This document shows, in pieces, positions 8,274 to 19,292 of a stretch of 64,000 nucleotides of DNA. The first letter of the stretch is position 1; each line of letters begins with the position of its first letter. The notes beneath the pieces were generated by a model, which was not told the origin of the DNA, searched no databases, and was given only the letters and a program-made list of their open reading frames with translations. The stretch comes from Phaeovulum molybdatiresistens (GTDB taxonomy: Bacteria; Pseudomonadota; Alphaproteobacteria; Rhodobacterales; Rhodobacteraceae), in the NCBI RefSeq assembly GCF_023544865.1, contig NZ_JAMJFX010000002.1:169672-233671 (forward strand), read 5' to 3'. Both the position numbers and the translations under genes were made by a program.

Positions 8274-10772
8274 ATGGCAGATGTGCCAACCGGCCTTGGC
8301 TTGGCAGAGGCCGCCGCCCGGCTGGCGGCCGAGGGCCCCAACGAACTGCCGCGCGCACGCCGCCGATCGGGCCTGCGCATCCTGGCCGAGGTGCTGCGCG
8401 AACCGATGCTGTTGCTGCTGGTGCTGGCGGCCATCGTCTACCTGATCTTTGGCGATCTGCATGAGGCGCTGATCCTGCTGGTCGTGGCCACGCTGTCGGT
8501 CACGATCACCGCGGTGCAGGAAAGCCGCACCGAGCGCGTGCTTGAGGCGCTGCGCGATCTGTCCTCGCCGCGCGCGTTGGTGCTGCGGGGGGGCGAACGG
8601 CTGCGCATTCCGGGGCGCGAGGTGGTGCGCGGCGATCTTCTGATCCTGGCCGAGGGCGACCGCATCCCCGCCGATGCGCAACTGTTGCAGGCCGAAGGGC
8701 TGAGCGCCGATGAATCGCTGCTGACCGGCGAATCCGTGCCCGTGCGCAAGCGCGCCGCCCCGCCGGATGAGCCGCCCTGCGCCACACCGGGGGGCGAGGA
8801 TCTGGCGATGGTGTTTTCCGGCGCGATGGTGGTGCGCGGGGCGGGGATTGCCCGCGTCACCGCCACGGGCGCGGCCAGCGCCATCGGGCGCATCGGCCAT
8901 TCGCTGGCCACGCTGGACAGCGAACCGCCCCGCCTGCGCGCCCAGACCGCGCGGCTGGTGCGGCTGGCGGGGGTCTTTGGCGGCACCGTTTCGATCGCGG
9001 TGGTGCTGCTTTACGGCAGCCTGCACGGCGATTGGCTGCAGGCCGCGCTGGCCGGGATAGCGCTGGGCATGGCGATGCTGCCCGAGGAATTCCCCGTCGT
9101 GCTGACGGTCTTCATGGCGATGGGCGCCTGGCGCATTTCACGCGCGCGGGTGCTGACGCGCCGCGCCGCCTCGATCGAGGCGCTGGGCGCGGCGACGGTG
9201 CTGTGCACCGACAAGACCGGCACGCTGACGCAAAACCGCATGATGGTGGCGCGGCTTTGCCCCGCCCCCGGCGCGGATGGGGATCAGGCGCTGCGCACCG
9301 GCCTGCTGGCCAGCGCGCCCCATCCGGTCGATCCGATGGATGCGGCCTTCCACGCGCTGGCCGGCGAGCGCGGGATCACGGCCACCGGCGCGGATGGGCA
9401 GGCGCTGCAGCTGGCGCGCAGCTTTGGCCTGCGCGACGATCTGCTGGCGGTGACCCAGATCTGGACCGACACCGGCCCGGGCCTGATCGCCGCCGCCAAG
9501 GGCGCGCCCGAGGCGATCGCAACGCTGTGCCGGGCGGACCCGGAAACGGCGCAATGGCTGCGCGCCGAAACCAACCGGATGGCGGGCGATGGGCTGCGCG
9601 TGCTGGGCCTTGCGCGGGCCGAGGCGCCGGGCCCAACGCTGCCCGACGCGCCCGAGGCGCTGGACTTCTGGCTGGTGGGGCTGGCGGGCCTGGCCGACCC
9701 GCTGCGCGACAGCGTCCCGCAAGCGGTGCGCGAATGTCAGCAGGCGGGCATCCGCGTGGTGATGATCACCGGCGATTATCCGGTGACCGCGCGCGCCATT
9801 GCCGCCAAGGCGGGCCTGCCCGCGGGTGCGGTGATGACCGGGGCGCAGATCGACGCGCTGGACGATGACCGGCTGGCGCAGGCGCTGGCCGACACCGCGA
9901 TCTTTGCCCGCGTCCTGCCCGACCAGAAGCTGCGCCTTGTCACCGCGCTGAAGGCGCGCGGCGAGGTGGTGGCGATGACCGGCGACGGGGTCAATGACGC
10001 GCCCGCGCTGAAGGCCGCGCATATCGGCATTGCGATGGGCGGGCGCGGCACCGATGTCGCGCGCGAGGCGGCGGGGATCGTGCTGCTGGACGACGATTTT
10101 TCATCCATCGTGCGGGCGGTGCGTCTGGGCCGACGGATCTATGACAACCTGCGCAAGGCGATGGGCTTCATCGTGGCGGTGCATGTGCCCATTGCGGGGC
10201 TGGCGCTGATGCCCTTGCTGTTGGGCACGCCGATCGTCTTTGGCCCGCTGCATATCGCGCTGATGGAACTGCTGATCGACCCGGTCTGCGCGCTGGTCTT
10301 CGAGGCCGAGCCCGAGGAAGACGATACCATGCGCCGCCCCCCGCGCCCGCCATCGGCATCGCTGTTTTCGCCCGCGATGCTGGGCTGGGGGCTGATCCAG
10401 GGGCTGGTGGCCTTTGCCGTGGTGGCGGCGGTCTATTTCGAGGCGCTGGGCCGGGGCCTGGGCCTGGCGGATCTGCGCACGCTCACGTTCCTGGCGCTGG
10501 TCGGCGCGGTGCTGGGGCTGATCTATGTGAACCGGTCCTACAGCGCCTCGCCCTGGGGGGCGCTGGTGCGGCCGAACCGGGCGCTGGCGCTGGTGCCGGT
10601 CGCGGTGGCGCTGGTGCTGGCGCCGATCCTGCTGTGGCCGCCCGCCGCCGCGATCTTTGGCTTTGCCTTGCCGGGGGCGGCCGATCTGGCGCGGGTCGCC
10701 GGGGCGGCGGCGCTGGGCTTTCTGGCGCTTGAGGCGGTCAAGCGCGCGCTGGGCCCGAGGCTGCGGCGCTGA
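8274..10772 (+). CDS. Cation-translocating P-type ATPase
   Basis: ATP-driven cation pump of the P2/P3-like type, 832 residues. In order: a short N-terminal cation-ATPase domain, transmembrane helices M1-M2 (about 40-80), actuator domain with LLTGESVPV (about residue 152), helix M4 with LPEEFPVVLTV, phosphorylation site CTDKTGTLTQN with Asp313, nucleotide domain, hinge MTGDGVNDAPALKAAHIG, and four or more C-terminal membrane segments. No heavy-metal-binding CxxC domain or CPC motif is present, so a soft-metal pump is unlikely; Ca2+, Mg2+ or H+ are possible. PEEFP in M4 differs from the PEGLP of classic Ca2+ pumps. The gene follows the metallohydrolase by four bases. Confidence 0.92.
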   Translation: MADVPTGLGLAEAAARLAAEGPNELPRARRRSGLRILAEVLREPMLLLLVLAAIVYLIFGDLHEALILLVVATLSVTITAVQESRTERVLEALRDLSSPRALVLRGGERLRIPGREVVRGDLLILAEGDRIPADAQLLQAEGLSADESLLTGESVPVRKRAAPPDEPPCATPGGEDLAMVFSGAMVVRGAGIARVTATGAASAIGRIGHSLATLDSEPPRLRAQTARLVRLAGVFGGTVSIAVVLLYGSLHGDWLQAALAGIALGMAMLPEEFPVVLTVFMAMGAWRISRARVLTRRAASIEALGAATVLCTDKTGTLTQNRMMVARLCPAPGADGDQALRTGLLASAPHPVDPMDAAFHALAGERGITATGADGQALQLARSFGLRDDLLAVTQIWTDTGPGLIAAAKGAPEAIATLCRADPETAQWLRAETNRMAGDGLRVLGLARAEAPGPTLPDAPEALDFWLVGLAGLADPLRDSVPQAVRECQQAGIRVVMITGDYPVTARAIAAKAGLPAGAVMTGAQIDALDDDRLAQALADTAIFARVLPDQKLRLVTALKARGEVVAMTGDGVNDAPALKAAHIGIAMGGRGTDVAREAAGIVLLDDDFSSIVRAVRLGRRIYDNLRKAMGFIVAVHVPIAGLALMPLLLGTPIVFGPLHIALMELLIDPVCALVFEAEPEEDDTMRRPPRPPSASLFSPAMLGWGLIQGLVAFAVVAAVYFEALGRGLGLADLRTLTFLALVGAVLGLIYVNRSYSASPWGALVRPNRALALVPVAVALVLAPILLWPPAAAIFGFALPGAADLARVAGAAALGFLALEAVKRALGPRLRR

Positions 10773-10783
10773 AGGGCCCGGGC

Positions 10784-12220
10784 CTAACCCAGCAGCCGGC
10801 GCGCCGCGGCAATCAGCGCCGCGCGGTGCCCGCGATAGGGCGGAAACAGCCAGGGCAATGCCGAAAAGCGGTTTTCAAGCACCGGCTTTTCATGGCTGAA
10901 GGCGCGAAAGCCCCAATGCCCATGCGCCGGCCCCTGCCCCGACATGCCGATACCGCCAAAAGGCAGCCCGGCATGGGAATAGTGCAGCATGGTCAGGTTC
11001 ACGCCCACCGCCCCCGATGAGGTTTCGGTGATGATCCGCCGCGCAAAGCCCCGGTCGCGGTCAAAGATATAAAGCGCCAGCGGCTTCGGACCGGCATTGA
11101 TCCGCGCGATCACCGCGCCCGGGTCGGAAAAGCCGATGATCGGCAGGATCGGGCCAAAGATTTCCTGCTGCTCGATCGCCATTTCGGGGGTGACGGCCTC
11201 AATCAGCGTCGGCGCCAGCCGCCGGCCCTGCGCCGCCGCCGGATCGCCCCCCGTCAACAGCCGCGCCCCGCCCGCCAGCGCCCCGGCCAGCAGATCGCGC
11301 AGCCGCGCGGCATGGCGGTCGGTGACGATCGCGGCCAGATCGGGGCTGGCCAGCGGATCGGCGCCATAGGCCCGCGCGATTTCGGCGCGCAGGGCGGCGA
11401 CAAAGGCGGGGCGGATGCTGTCATGGACCAGCACGTGATCGGGGGCGATGCAGGTCTGCCCGGCATTGGCGAACTTGCCCCAGGCGACCCAGCGCGCGGC
11501 GCGGGCCAGATCGGCGCCCGGGCCGATGACGACGGGCGACTTGCCCCCCAGTTCCAGCGTGACCGAGGCGAGGTGGCGCGCGGCAGCCGCCATCACCAGT
11601 CGGCCCACCTCGGCGCTGCCGGTGAAGAAGATGTGATCGAAGGGCAAGGCCAGCGCGGCCTCGGCCACATCCTTGCCGCCCTCGACCACATGGACCAGAT
11701 CGGGGGGAAAGCAATCGCGCACCAGTTCGGCGATCAGCGCCGAGGTGGCCGGCGTCAGTTCCGAGGGCTTCACGATCGCGCTGTTGCCCGCCGCCAGCGC
11801 CGAGACAAGCGGCCCCAGCGCCAGTTGAAACGGATAGTTCCACGGCGCGATGATCAGGCAGGTGCCGCGCGGTTCGGGGCGGATCAGCGCGCGGGTGCCG
11901 AAGGTGGCCAGCGTCGGCGCCACCCGGCGCGGGCGCATCCAGCGCCGCAGATTTCGGCGGGCATGGCGGATTTCCTGCAACAGGGGCAGGATCTCGGTCA
12001 GGATCACCTCGGCCTTTGGCTTGGCGAAATCCTGCGCCAGGGCCTGGATGATCCGCGGCTGAAAGGCGATCACCGCATCGCGCAACCGCGCCAGCGCCGC
12101 CCGGCGTGCGGCCAGATCAAAGCTGGCGCGTCGCGCCTCGGCCCCGGCGCGCTGCGCGGCAAAGGCCGCGGCCACCGTGTCCTGCACCGCCGCCTTGCCT
12201 GCAACCCCTGCCCCGTCCAT
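10784..12220 (-). CDS. Aldehyde dehydrogenase (coniferyl-aldehyde-dehydrogenase-like)
   Basis: NAD(P)-dependent oxidation of an aldehyde to the acid. The 478-residue product has the ALDH hallmarks: IIAPWNYPFQLALGPLVSAL, the Rossmann loop FFTGSAEVGRLV, the general base in TLELGGKSPVVI and the catalytic cysteine in ANAGQTCIAPDHVLV. The C-terminal sequence with HSHAGLPFGGIGMSG-like spacing and FSHEKPVL resembles the short coniferyl aldehyde dehydrogenase branch (CalB-like). ATG at 12220 has AGGGGG six bases upstream; a GTG two codons earlier is possible. It converges with the P-type ATPase gene and has no obvious partner, so its physiological aldehyde is unknown. Confidence 0.9.
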   Translation of the reverse strand: MDGAGVAGKAAVQDTVAAAFAAQRAGAEARRASFDLAARRAALARLRDAVIAFQPRIIQALAQDFAKPKAEVILTEILPLLQEIRHARRNLRRWMRPRRVAPTLATFGTRALIRPEPRGTCLIIAPWNYPFQLALGPLVSALAAGNSAIVKPSELTPATSALIAELVRDCFPPDLVHVVEGGKDVAEAALALPFDHIFFTGSAEVGRLVMAAAARHLASVTLELGGKSPVVIGPGADLARAARWVAWGKFANAGQTCIAPDHVLVHDSIRPAFVAALRAEIARAYGADPLASPDLAAIVTDRHAARLRDLLAGALAGGARLLTGGDPAAAQGRRLAPTLIEAVTPEMAIEQQEIFGPILPIIGFSDPGAVIARINAGPKPLALYIFDRDRGFARRIITETSSGAVGVNLTMLHYSHAGLPFGGIGMSGQGPAHGHWGFRAFSHEKPVLENRFSALPWLFPPYRGHRAALIAAARRLLG

Positions 12221-12391
12221 CTGCACCCCCTGCCAATCGCGTCAGACCAATCGCACCTGTCAGCGCAACCTAGGGCCGCTGCCCGGTCATGGCCAGCCCC
12301 AGGACCCGGCCCCGCGCCGAAACGATCACGAAATCGAATCCCCCCGCCAGATCCCATTCCGCAGGGCGGCAAAGTCTGTAATATCAACAGA

Positions 12392-14908
12392 ATGGACATT
12401 GTGGTTTTCCTCGCGATTTTTGCATCGCTGTTTCTTGTGATCGGCGCGGCCGAGCCGCTGGCCGCGCGGTTGCGGCTGCCCTTTACCGTGTTGCTGGCAG
12501 CCCTTGGCATCCTGATCGGCATTGCCGCCGCCTTCTTCCTGCGCACCGATCTGACCGATGCGCTGAACCCGGTGGCCGAGGCGATTCTGGGCCTGCCGAT
12601 CCGGTCGAACGTCTTCCTATATGTCTTTCTGCCCACCCTGATCTTTCAGGCCACGCTGGAAATGAACCTGCGCCGGATGCTGGACGACTGGGTGCCGATC
12701 CTGGTGATGGCGGTGCTGGCGGTGGTGGTGGCCACGCTGGCGGTGGGCTATGCGCTGGCCGGGGTTTCGACGCTGCCGCTGATGGCCTGCCTGATGCTGG
12801 GGGCGATCGTGTCGACCACGGACCCTTCGGCGGTGGTGACGATCTTCCGTTCGCTGGCCGCGCCGCGCAGGCTGAGCCGGATCATCGAGGGCGAAAGCCT
12901 GCTGAACGATGCCGCCGCCATTGCGCTGTTCGGCGTCTTTGCCGCCTTCGTGCGCCGCGGCACGCCCGATCCCACCCTGTCGGGCGCGCTGGGGCAGTTT
13001 CCGGTGCTGATCGTGGGGGGGGTGCTGGTCGGCTGGGCGCTGGCGCGGGTCGGGCTGCGGATCATGTGGCTGTTTGAACGTTTCCCGCTGGCGCAGGTCT
13101 CGGCCTCGGTGGCGCTGCCCTATCTTGCCTATATCCTGGCCGAACAGGTGTTGGCGGTGTCGGGCGTGATCGCGGTGGTGGCGGCGGGGATGACGCTGAA
13201 CTACCTGGCGCCGGGCAAGCTGGCCCCCGCGGCCTGGACCTTCTTGCGCGATATCTGGAACGTGCTGGCGCATTGGGCGGGGGCGCTGATCTTCGTGCTG
13301 GCGGCGCTGCTGATCCCGCGGATGCTGGACGGGGTCACCTGGACCGATCTGGGGCTGACGCTGGTGGTGCTGGGGGCGGCGGTCGCGGCGCGCGCGGTGA
13401 TCCTGTTCGGGCTTTTGCCGGTGTTGAGCGCGCTGCGCCTGTCGCCGCCGGTCGAGCGGCCCTACCGGATCGCGATCCTGTGGGGGGGCTTGCGCGGGGC
13501 GGTGACTCTGGCGCTGGCGCTGTCGGTGACCGAAAGCCTGCTGATCCCGGCCGACATCCGCCGGATGGTCGGGATCCTTGCCACATCCTTCACGCTGTTC
13601 ACGCTGATCGTGCAGGGGTCCAGCCTGCGCTGGGTGATCGGGCGGCTGGGGCTGGACCGGCTGTCGCCGCTGGATGCCGCGCTGTCCAAACAGGTGATCG
13701 CGGTGGCGTTGCAGACCGTACGCGAAGAGGTGGCGCGCGCATCAGAGAATTACGAACTGACGCGTGAGACGGTGCGGTCCGAGGCCAAGCGCTTTGGCGA
13801 ACGGCTGGACCGCGCGGTCAAGGCCGCCGAGGACAGCACCGAGCTGCAGGACCGCGACCGCATCACACTGGGCCTGATCGCGCTGGCGGGGGCGGAACGC
13901 GACCTGATCCTGGCCCGGCTGCGCGAACGGGGGATTTCGGCGCGGCTGGCCGAACGCATCCTGTCGGATGCCGACCGCCTGATCGAGGCGGCGCGCGCGG
14001 GCGGGCGCAGCGGCTATCAGGCCGGCGCGCGGCGCAGTCTGGGCCATGACGGGCGCAGCTTTCGCGCGGCGGTGGTCCTGCACAACCGGCTGCGGATTTC
14101 GGCGCCATTGGGACGGCTGATGGCCGACCGGCTGGAAATCCTGCTGACGCAGCGGCTGATCCTGCGCGATCTGCACGGCTTCATCGACGCGCGCATCCGG
14201 CGCATCCACGGCCGGCGCGTGGCCGATCTGCTGCATGAGATGCTCGACCGGCGCCTGAATGAGGTGGACAAGGCGCTGGACGGGCTACGGCTGCAATATC
14301 CGGGCTATGCCGAGGAACTGGAACGCGGCTTCATCCGCCGCACCGCGCTGCGGATGGAGGAACGCGAATACGAATCGATGCATGACGACGGGCTGATCGG
14401 AGCGGAACTTTACACCGCGCTGACCCAGGACATGGCGGCGCGGCGCGCCGAACTGGACCGCCGCCCGCCGCTGGACCTGGCCATGCAGAAACGCGAACTG
14501 GCGCGCGCGCTGCCGCTGTTTGCCGATCTGGACGATGCGGTGCTGACGCGGCTGTGCCGGCAGCTGCGCGCGCGCTACGTCCGCGCGGGCGAGCTGATCC
14601 TGCGCAAGGACAGCCCCGGGCGGACGGTCTATTTCATCGCCTCGGGCGCGGTCGAGTTGAAGACCGCGAACCAGACCCTGCGTCTGGGCCGGGGTGAGAT
14701 GTTCGGCCAGATGGCGATCCTGATGCGGCGCGCGCGCCGCGCCGAGGTGCGCGCGATCACGCCCTGCATGTTGCTGACACTGGATCAGGACCGCTTCCTG
14801 CGGCTGCTGAAACGCAGCCGCCGGGTGCAGAAAGCGGTGTTGGAGGCGGCTGCCCAACGCGGCATCGCGATCGAAGAGCTGGGGGCGCTGGCAAAGTCGG
14901 AAATGTAG
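12392..14908 (+). CDS. Cation:proton antiporter (NhaP/SOS1-like) with cyclic-nucleotide-binding-like domain
   Basis: Inner-membrane Na+(K+)/H+ exchanger of the CPA1 family. About residues 1-420 form a run of hydrophobic helices with GAIVSTTDPSAVVTIF and EGESLLNDAAAIALF, the family's ion-binding motifs. A long charged cytoplasmic region follows (420-690), then a CAP-like domain from about residue 700 to 830 (PLFADLDDAVLTRLCRQL, GRGEMFGQMAILMRR). This layout matches plant SOS1-type exchangers. The glutamate of the phosphate-binding cassette (normally FGE) is Gln773 here, so ligand binding is doubtful. The 838-residue start at ATG 12392 is chosen where the first membrane helix begins; the frame is open further upstream but is antisense to the aldehyde dehydrogenase gene. 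Confidence 0.9.
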   Translation: MDIVVFLAIFASLFLVIGAAEPLAARLRLPFTVLLAALGILIGIAAAFFLRTDLTDALNPVAEAILGLPIRSNVFLYVFLPTLIFQATLEMNLRRMLDDWVPILVMAVLAVVVATLAVGYALAGVSTLPLMACLMLGAIVSTTDPSAVVTIFRSLAAPRRLSRIIEGESLLNDAAAIALFGVFAAFVRRGTPDPTLSGALGQFPVLIVGGVLVGWALARVGLRIMWLFERFPLAQVSASVALPYLAYILAEQVLAVSGVIAVVAAGMTLNYLAPGKLAPAAWTFLRDIWNVLAHWAGALIFVLAALLIPRMLDGVTWTDLGLTLVVLGAAVAARAVILFGLLPVLSALRLSPPVERPYRIAILWGGLRGAVTLALALSVTESLLIPADIRRMVGILATSFTLFTLIVQGSSLRWVIGRLGLDRLSPLDAALSKQVIAVALQTVREEVARASENYELTRETVRSEAKRFGERLDRAVKAAEDSTELQDRDRITLGLIALAGAERDLILARLRERGISARLAERILSDADRLIEAARAGGRSGYQAGARRSLGHDGRSFRAAVVLHNRLRISAPLGRLMADRLEILLTQRLILRDLHGFIDARIRRIHGRRVADLLHEMLDRRLNEVDKALDGLRLQYPGYAEELERGFIRRTALRMEEREYESMHDDGLIGAELYTALTQDMAARRAELDRRPPLDLAMQKRELARALPLFADLDDAVLTRLCRQLRARYVRAGELILRKDSPGRTVYFIASGAVELKTANQTLRLGRGEMFGQMAILMRRARRAEVRAITPCMLLTLDQDRFLRLLKRSRRVQKAVLEAAAQRGIAIEELGALAKSEM

Positions 14909-14930
14909 CTATATCCGCAGCTTGCGCGCC

Positions 14931-14955
14931 AAACCTGATGTTTCGCCTTAGGTTT
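14931..14955. terminator. Possible weak bidirectional terminator
   Basis: AAACCT (14931-14936) pairs with AGGTTT (14950-14955), with a short T run following on the plus strand. It lies between two convergent genes. The stem is short, so support is modest. Confidence 0.3.
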
Positions 14956-14957
14956 TG

Positions 14958-15527
14958 TCACCCCCGCCCGAGGCTGTAGAATTCATCATTGGGGCGCAGC
15001 GAGGCCATGTTGGCGATCCGGTTCGACATGCCGAAGAAGGCGGCGATGGCGCCGATGTCCCAGATATCCTCGGCGTCACAGCCCTGCGCCTCCAGCGCGG
15101 CGCGGTCGGCGGGCGAAATATCCTGCGCGCGCTGGCAGACCTTCATCGCATAATCCAGCATCGCGCGCTGGCGCGCGGTGATGTCGGCCTTGTGGTAATT
15201 CACCGCCACCTGATCGGCGATCAGCGGATCCTTGGCCCGGATGCGCAGGATGGCGCCATGGGCGATCACGCAATACTGGCACTGATTGGCGGCGCTGGTG
15301 ACGACCACGATCATCTCGCGGTCCGCCTTGGTCAGGCCGCCGGGCTTGTCCATCAGCGCGTCATGCATGGCAAAGAAGGCGCGGAATTCATCGGGCCGAT
15401 GCGCCAGCGCCAGAAAGACATTGGGGATGAAGCCGGATTTTTCCTGCACCTGTGCGATCCGGGCGCGGATATCCTCGGGCAGGCTGGCAAGATCGGGAAC
15501 GGGAAAGCTGCTGATCGGTTGGGTCAT
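14958..15527 (-). CDS. AhpD/carboxymuconolactone-decarboxylase-like peroxidase-related protein
   Basis: Small cytoplasmic protein of the AhpD-like family (189 residues). It has the redox motif Cys83-x-x-Cys86 with His90 (NQCQYCVIAHGAIL), which in AhpD relays electrons to peroxiredoxins or reduces alkyl hydroperoxides. The full pattern resembles the uncharacterised peroxidase-related enzyme subfamily (YciW/PA0269-like). The ATG at 15527 is preceded by AAGGATC; an earlier in-frame start at 15587 would add twenty residues without a Shine-Dalgarno. It converges with the antiporter gene. No peroxiredoxin partner is nearby. Confidence 0.85.
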   Translation of the reverse strand: MTQPISSFPVPDLASLPEDIRARIAQVQEKSGFIPNVFLALAHRPDEFRAFFAMHDALMDKPGGLTKADREMIVVVTSAANQCQYCVIAHGAILRIRAKDPLIADQVAVNYHKADITARQRAMLDYAMKVCQRAQDISPADRAALEAQGCDAEDIWDIGAIAAFFGMSNRIANMASLRPNDEFYSLGRG

Positions 15528-15660
15528 GGCGGATCCTTTTGCACGCTGCGCAGGCCCCATGTTCCGCCGGGACGGCGCGAAAGCCAAGGCTTTCCTGCCC
15601 GCCCAAAAGGAAAGGCGCAGGGTTTCCCCCGCGCCCCGCCAAGTCTTGCGCCGTTGCGCC

Positions 15661-17883
<2,223 letters not shown>

Positions 17884-18066
17884 GGTATCCATGCCTCCTT
17901 GCTTCTGGGGGCTCTATACCGGAACGGTATACAAAGGTCTACCGAAACGAAAAGCCCACCGGCGGAAATCCGGGGATGGATCGTCGCGGGCCGCAAAACG
18001 GTGGCCAATGCCGCGCGCTGCCCTAGCTTTGGGGCAGCCCGTGCCCTGCCAAAGGAAAGGATGCCG

Positions 18067-19173
18067 ATGAAACGCCCCGCCTGGATCTGCGCGCTTGCCC
18101 TGATCGCAGCAGTTGCCCCCCCGGCCAGCGCCCAGACGACGCGGATCGCGACGGAAACGGTCGCGGTCTTCGAGGCGCCTTGCGCGGTCGCGCCCCTGCC
18201 GGGGGGCGGCTTTCTGGTCACCGAAAAGGCGGGCCAGCTGGTGCTGGTCGACGCCGAGGGTGACCGGCGCCGCGTGGCGGGCGTGCCTGCGGTGCGCGCG
18301 GCGGGGCAGACGGGGCTGCATGATGTGGCTCTTGCCCCCGATTTCGCGCAATCGGGGCTGGTCTATCTGACCTGGGTCGCGGGGGACGATGGCGGCGCGC
18401 TGCATCTGGGACGCGGGCGGCTGGATCGCGCCGCCAGCCCGCCGCGCCTTGAGGGGTTTGAGACGCTGTGGCGCGCGGACCCGTCGGGCGGGCGCGGCCA
18501 CCCCGGCGCGATCATCGCCTTTGGCCCCGATGGCCATCTGTTCCTGACCAGTGGCGACCGGCAGCTGGGCGATCCCGCGCAGGTGCTGGACGATGCCCGC
18601 GGCAAGATCCTGCGCCTGACCGCCCAAGGCCGCCCCGCGCCCGGCAACCCCTTCCCCGAGGCCCCCGCCGTCTGGAGCCATGGTCACCGCAACCCCTATG
18701 GCCTGGCCTTTGACGCCGCAGGCCGGCTCTGGTCGCATGAGATGGGCCCGCGCGGCGGGGATGAACTTAACCTGATCACGCCGGGCGCCAACTACGGCTG
18801 GCCTGCCGTGTCCGAGGGGCGGCATTATTCCGGCTGGCCGATCCCCGGCCATGACAGCCGCGCCGATGTGGTGGCGCCCGTGCTGCACTGGACCCCGGTG
18901 ATCGCGCCCGCAGGCATGATCATCTATGACGGCGCGGCCTTTCCCGACTGGCGCGGATCGGCGCTGATCGGCGGTCTGCGGGCCGAAGCGCTGGTGCGGG
19001 TGCACCTGTCCGATGGCCAGTCCCCGGCGGACACGCCCGCCCGCGCGCAAGAGGTGGAACGCCTGCCCCTTGGCACGCGCATCCGCGACGTGGCCGCCGA
19101 TGCCGCGGGCGCGGTCTATGTCCTGGAAGACGGCCCGCGCGCGCGCCTGTTGCGGCTGACCCCGGAAAAGTGA
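18067..19173 (+). CDS. PQQ-dependent sugar dehydrogenase (soluble aldose dehydrogenase type)
   Basis: Periplasmic quinoprotein-type sugar oxidoreductase of the YliI/Asd family with a six-bladed propeller. The 368-residue product has a signal peptide (MKRPAWICALALIAAVAPPA, cleaved near ASA-Q). Conserved blocks are GQTGLHDVALAPDF, GRGHPGAIIAFGPDGHLF, WSHGHRNPYGLAFD and MGPRGGDELNLITPGANYGW, the last forming the PQQ and calcium site in relatives. The start at 18067 has GGAAAGG six bases before; ATG at 18061 is also possible. No PQQ synthesis genes are visible, so cofactor would come from elsewhere in the genome or from the medium. Confidence 0.9.
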   Translation: MKRPAWICALALIAAVAPPASAQTTRIATETVAVFEAPCAVAPLPGGGFLVTEKAGQLVLVDAEGDRRRVAGVPAVRAAGQTGLHDVALAPDFAQSGLVYLTWVAGDDGGALHLGRGRLDRAASPPRLEGFETLWRADPSGGRGHPGAIIAFGPDGHLFLTSGDRQLGDPAQVLDDARGKILRLTAQGRPAPGNPFPEAPAVWSHGHRNPYGLAFDAAGRLWSHEMGPRGGDELNLITPGANYGWPAVSEGRHYSGWPIPGHDSRADVVAPVLHWTPVIAPAGMIIYDGAAFPDWRGSALIGGLRAEALVRVHLSDGQSPADTPARAQEVERLPLGTRIRDVAADAAGAVYVLEDGPRARLLRLTPEK

Positions 19174-19292
19174 GCATGCGGCCCGCCGCCCCGCGACGGA
19201 ACCACTGGACAGGCGCGTATCAACCCTGTCTGCTGCGCCCGCAGCGCGCGCCCTGCGACCAAAGAACCGACAAGAGGACCCGGAAAACCCCG

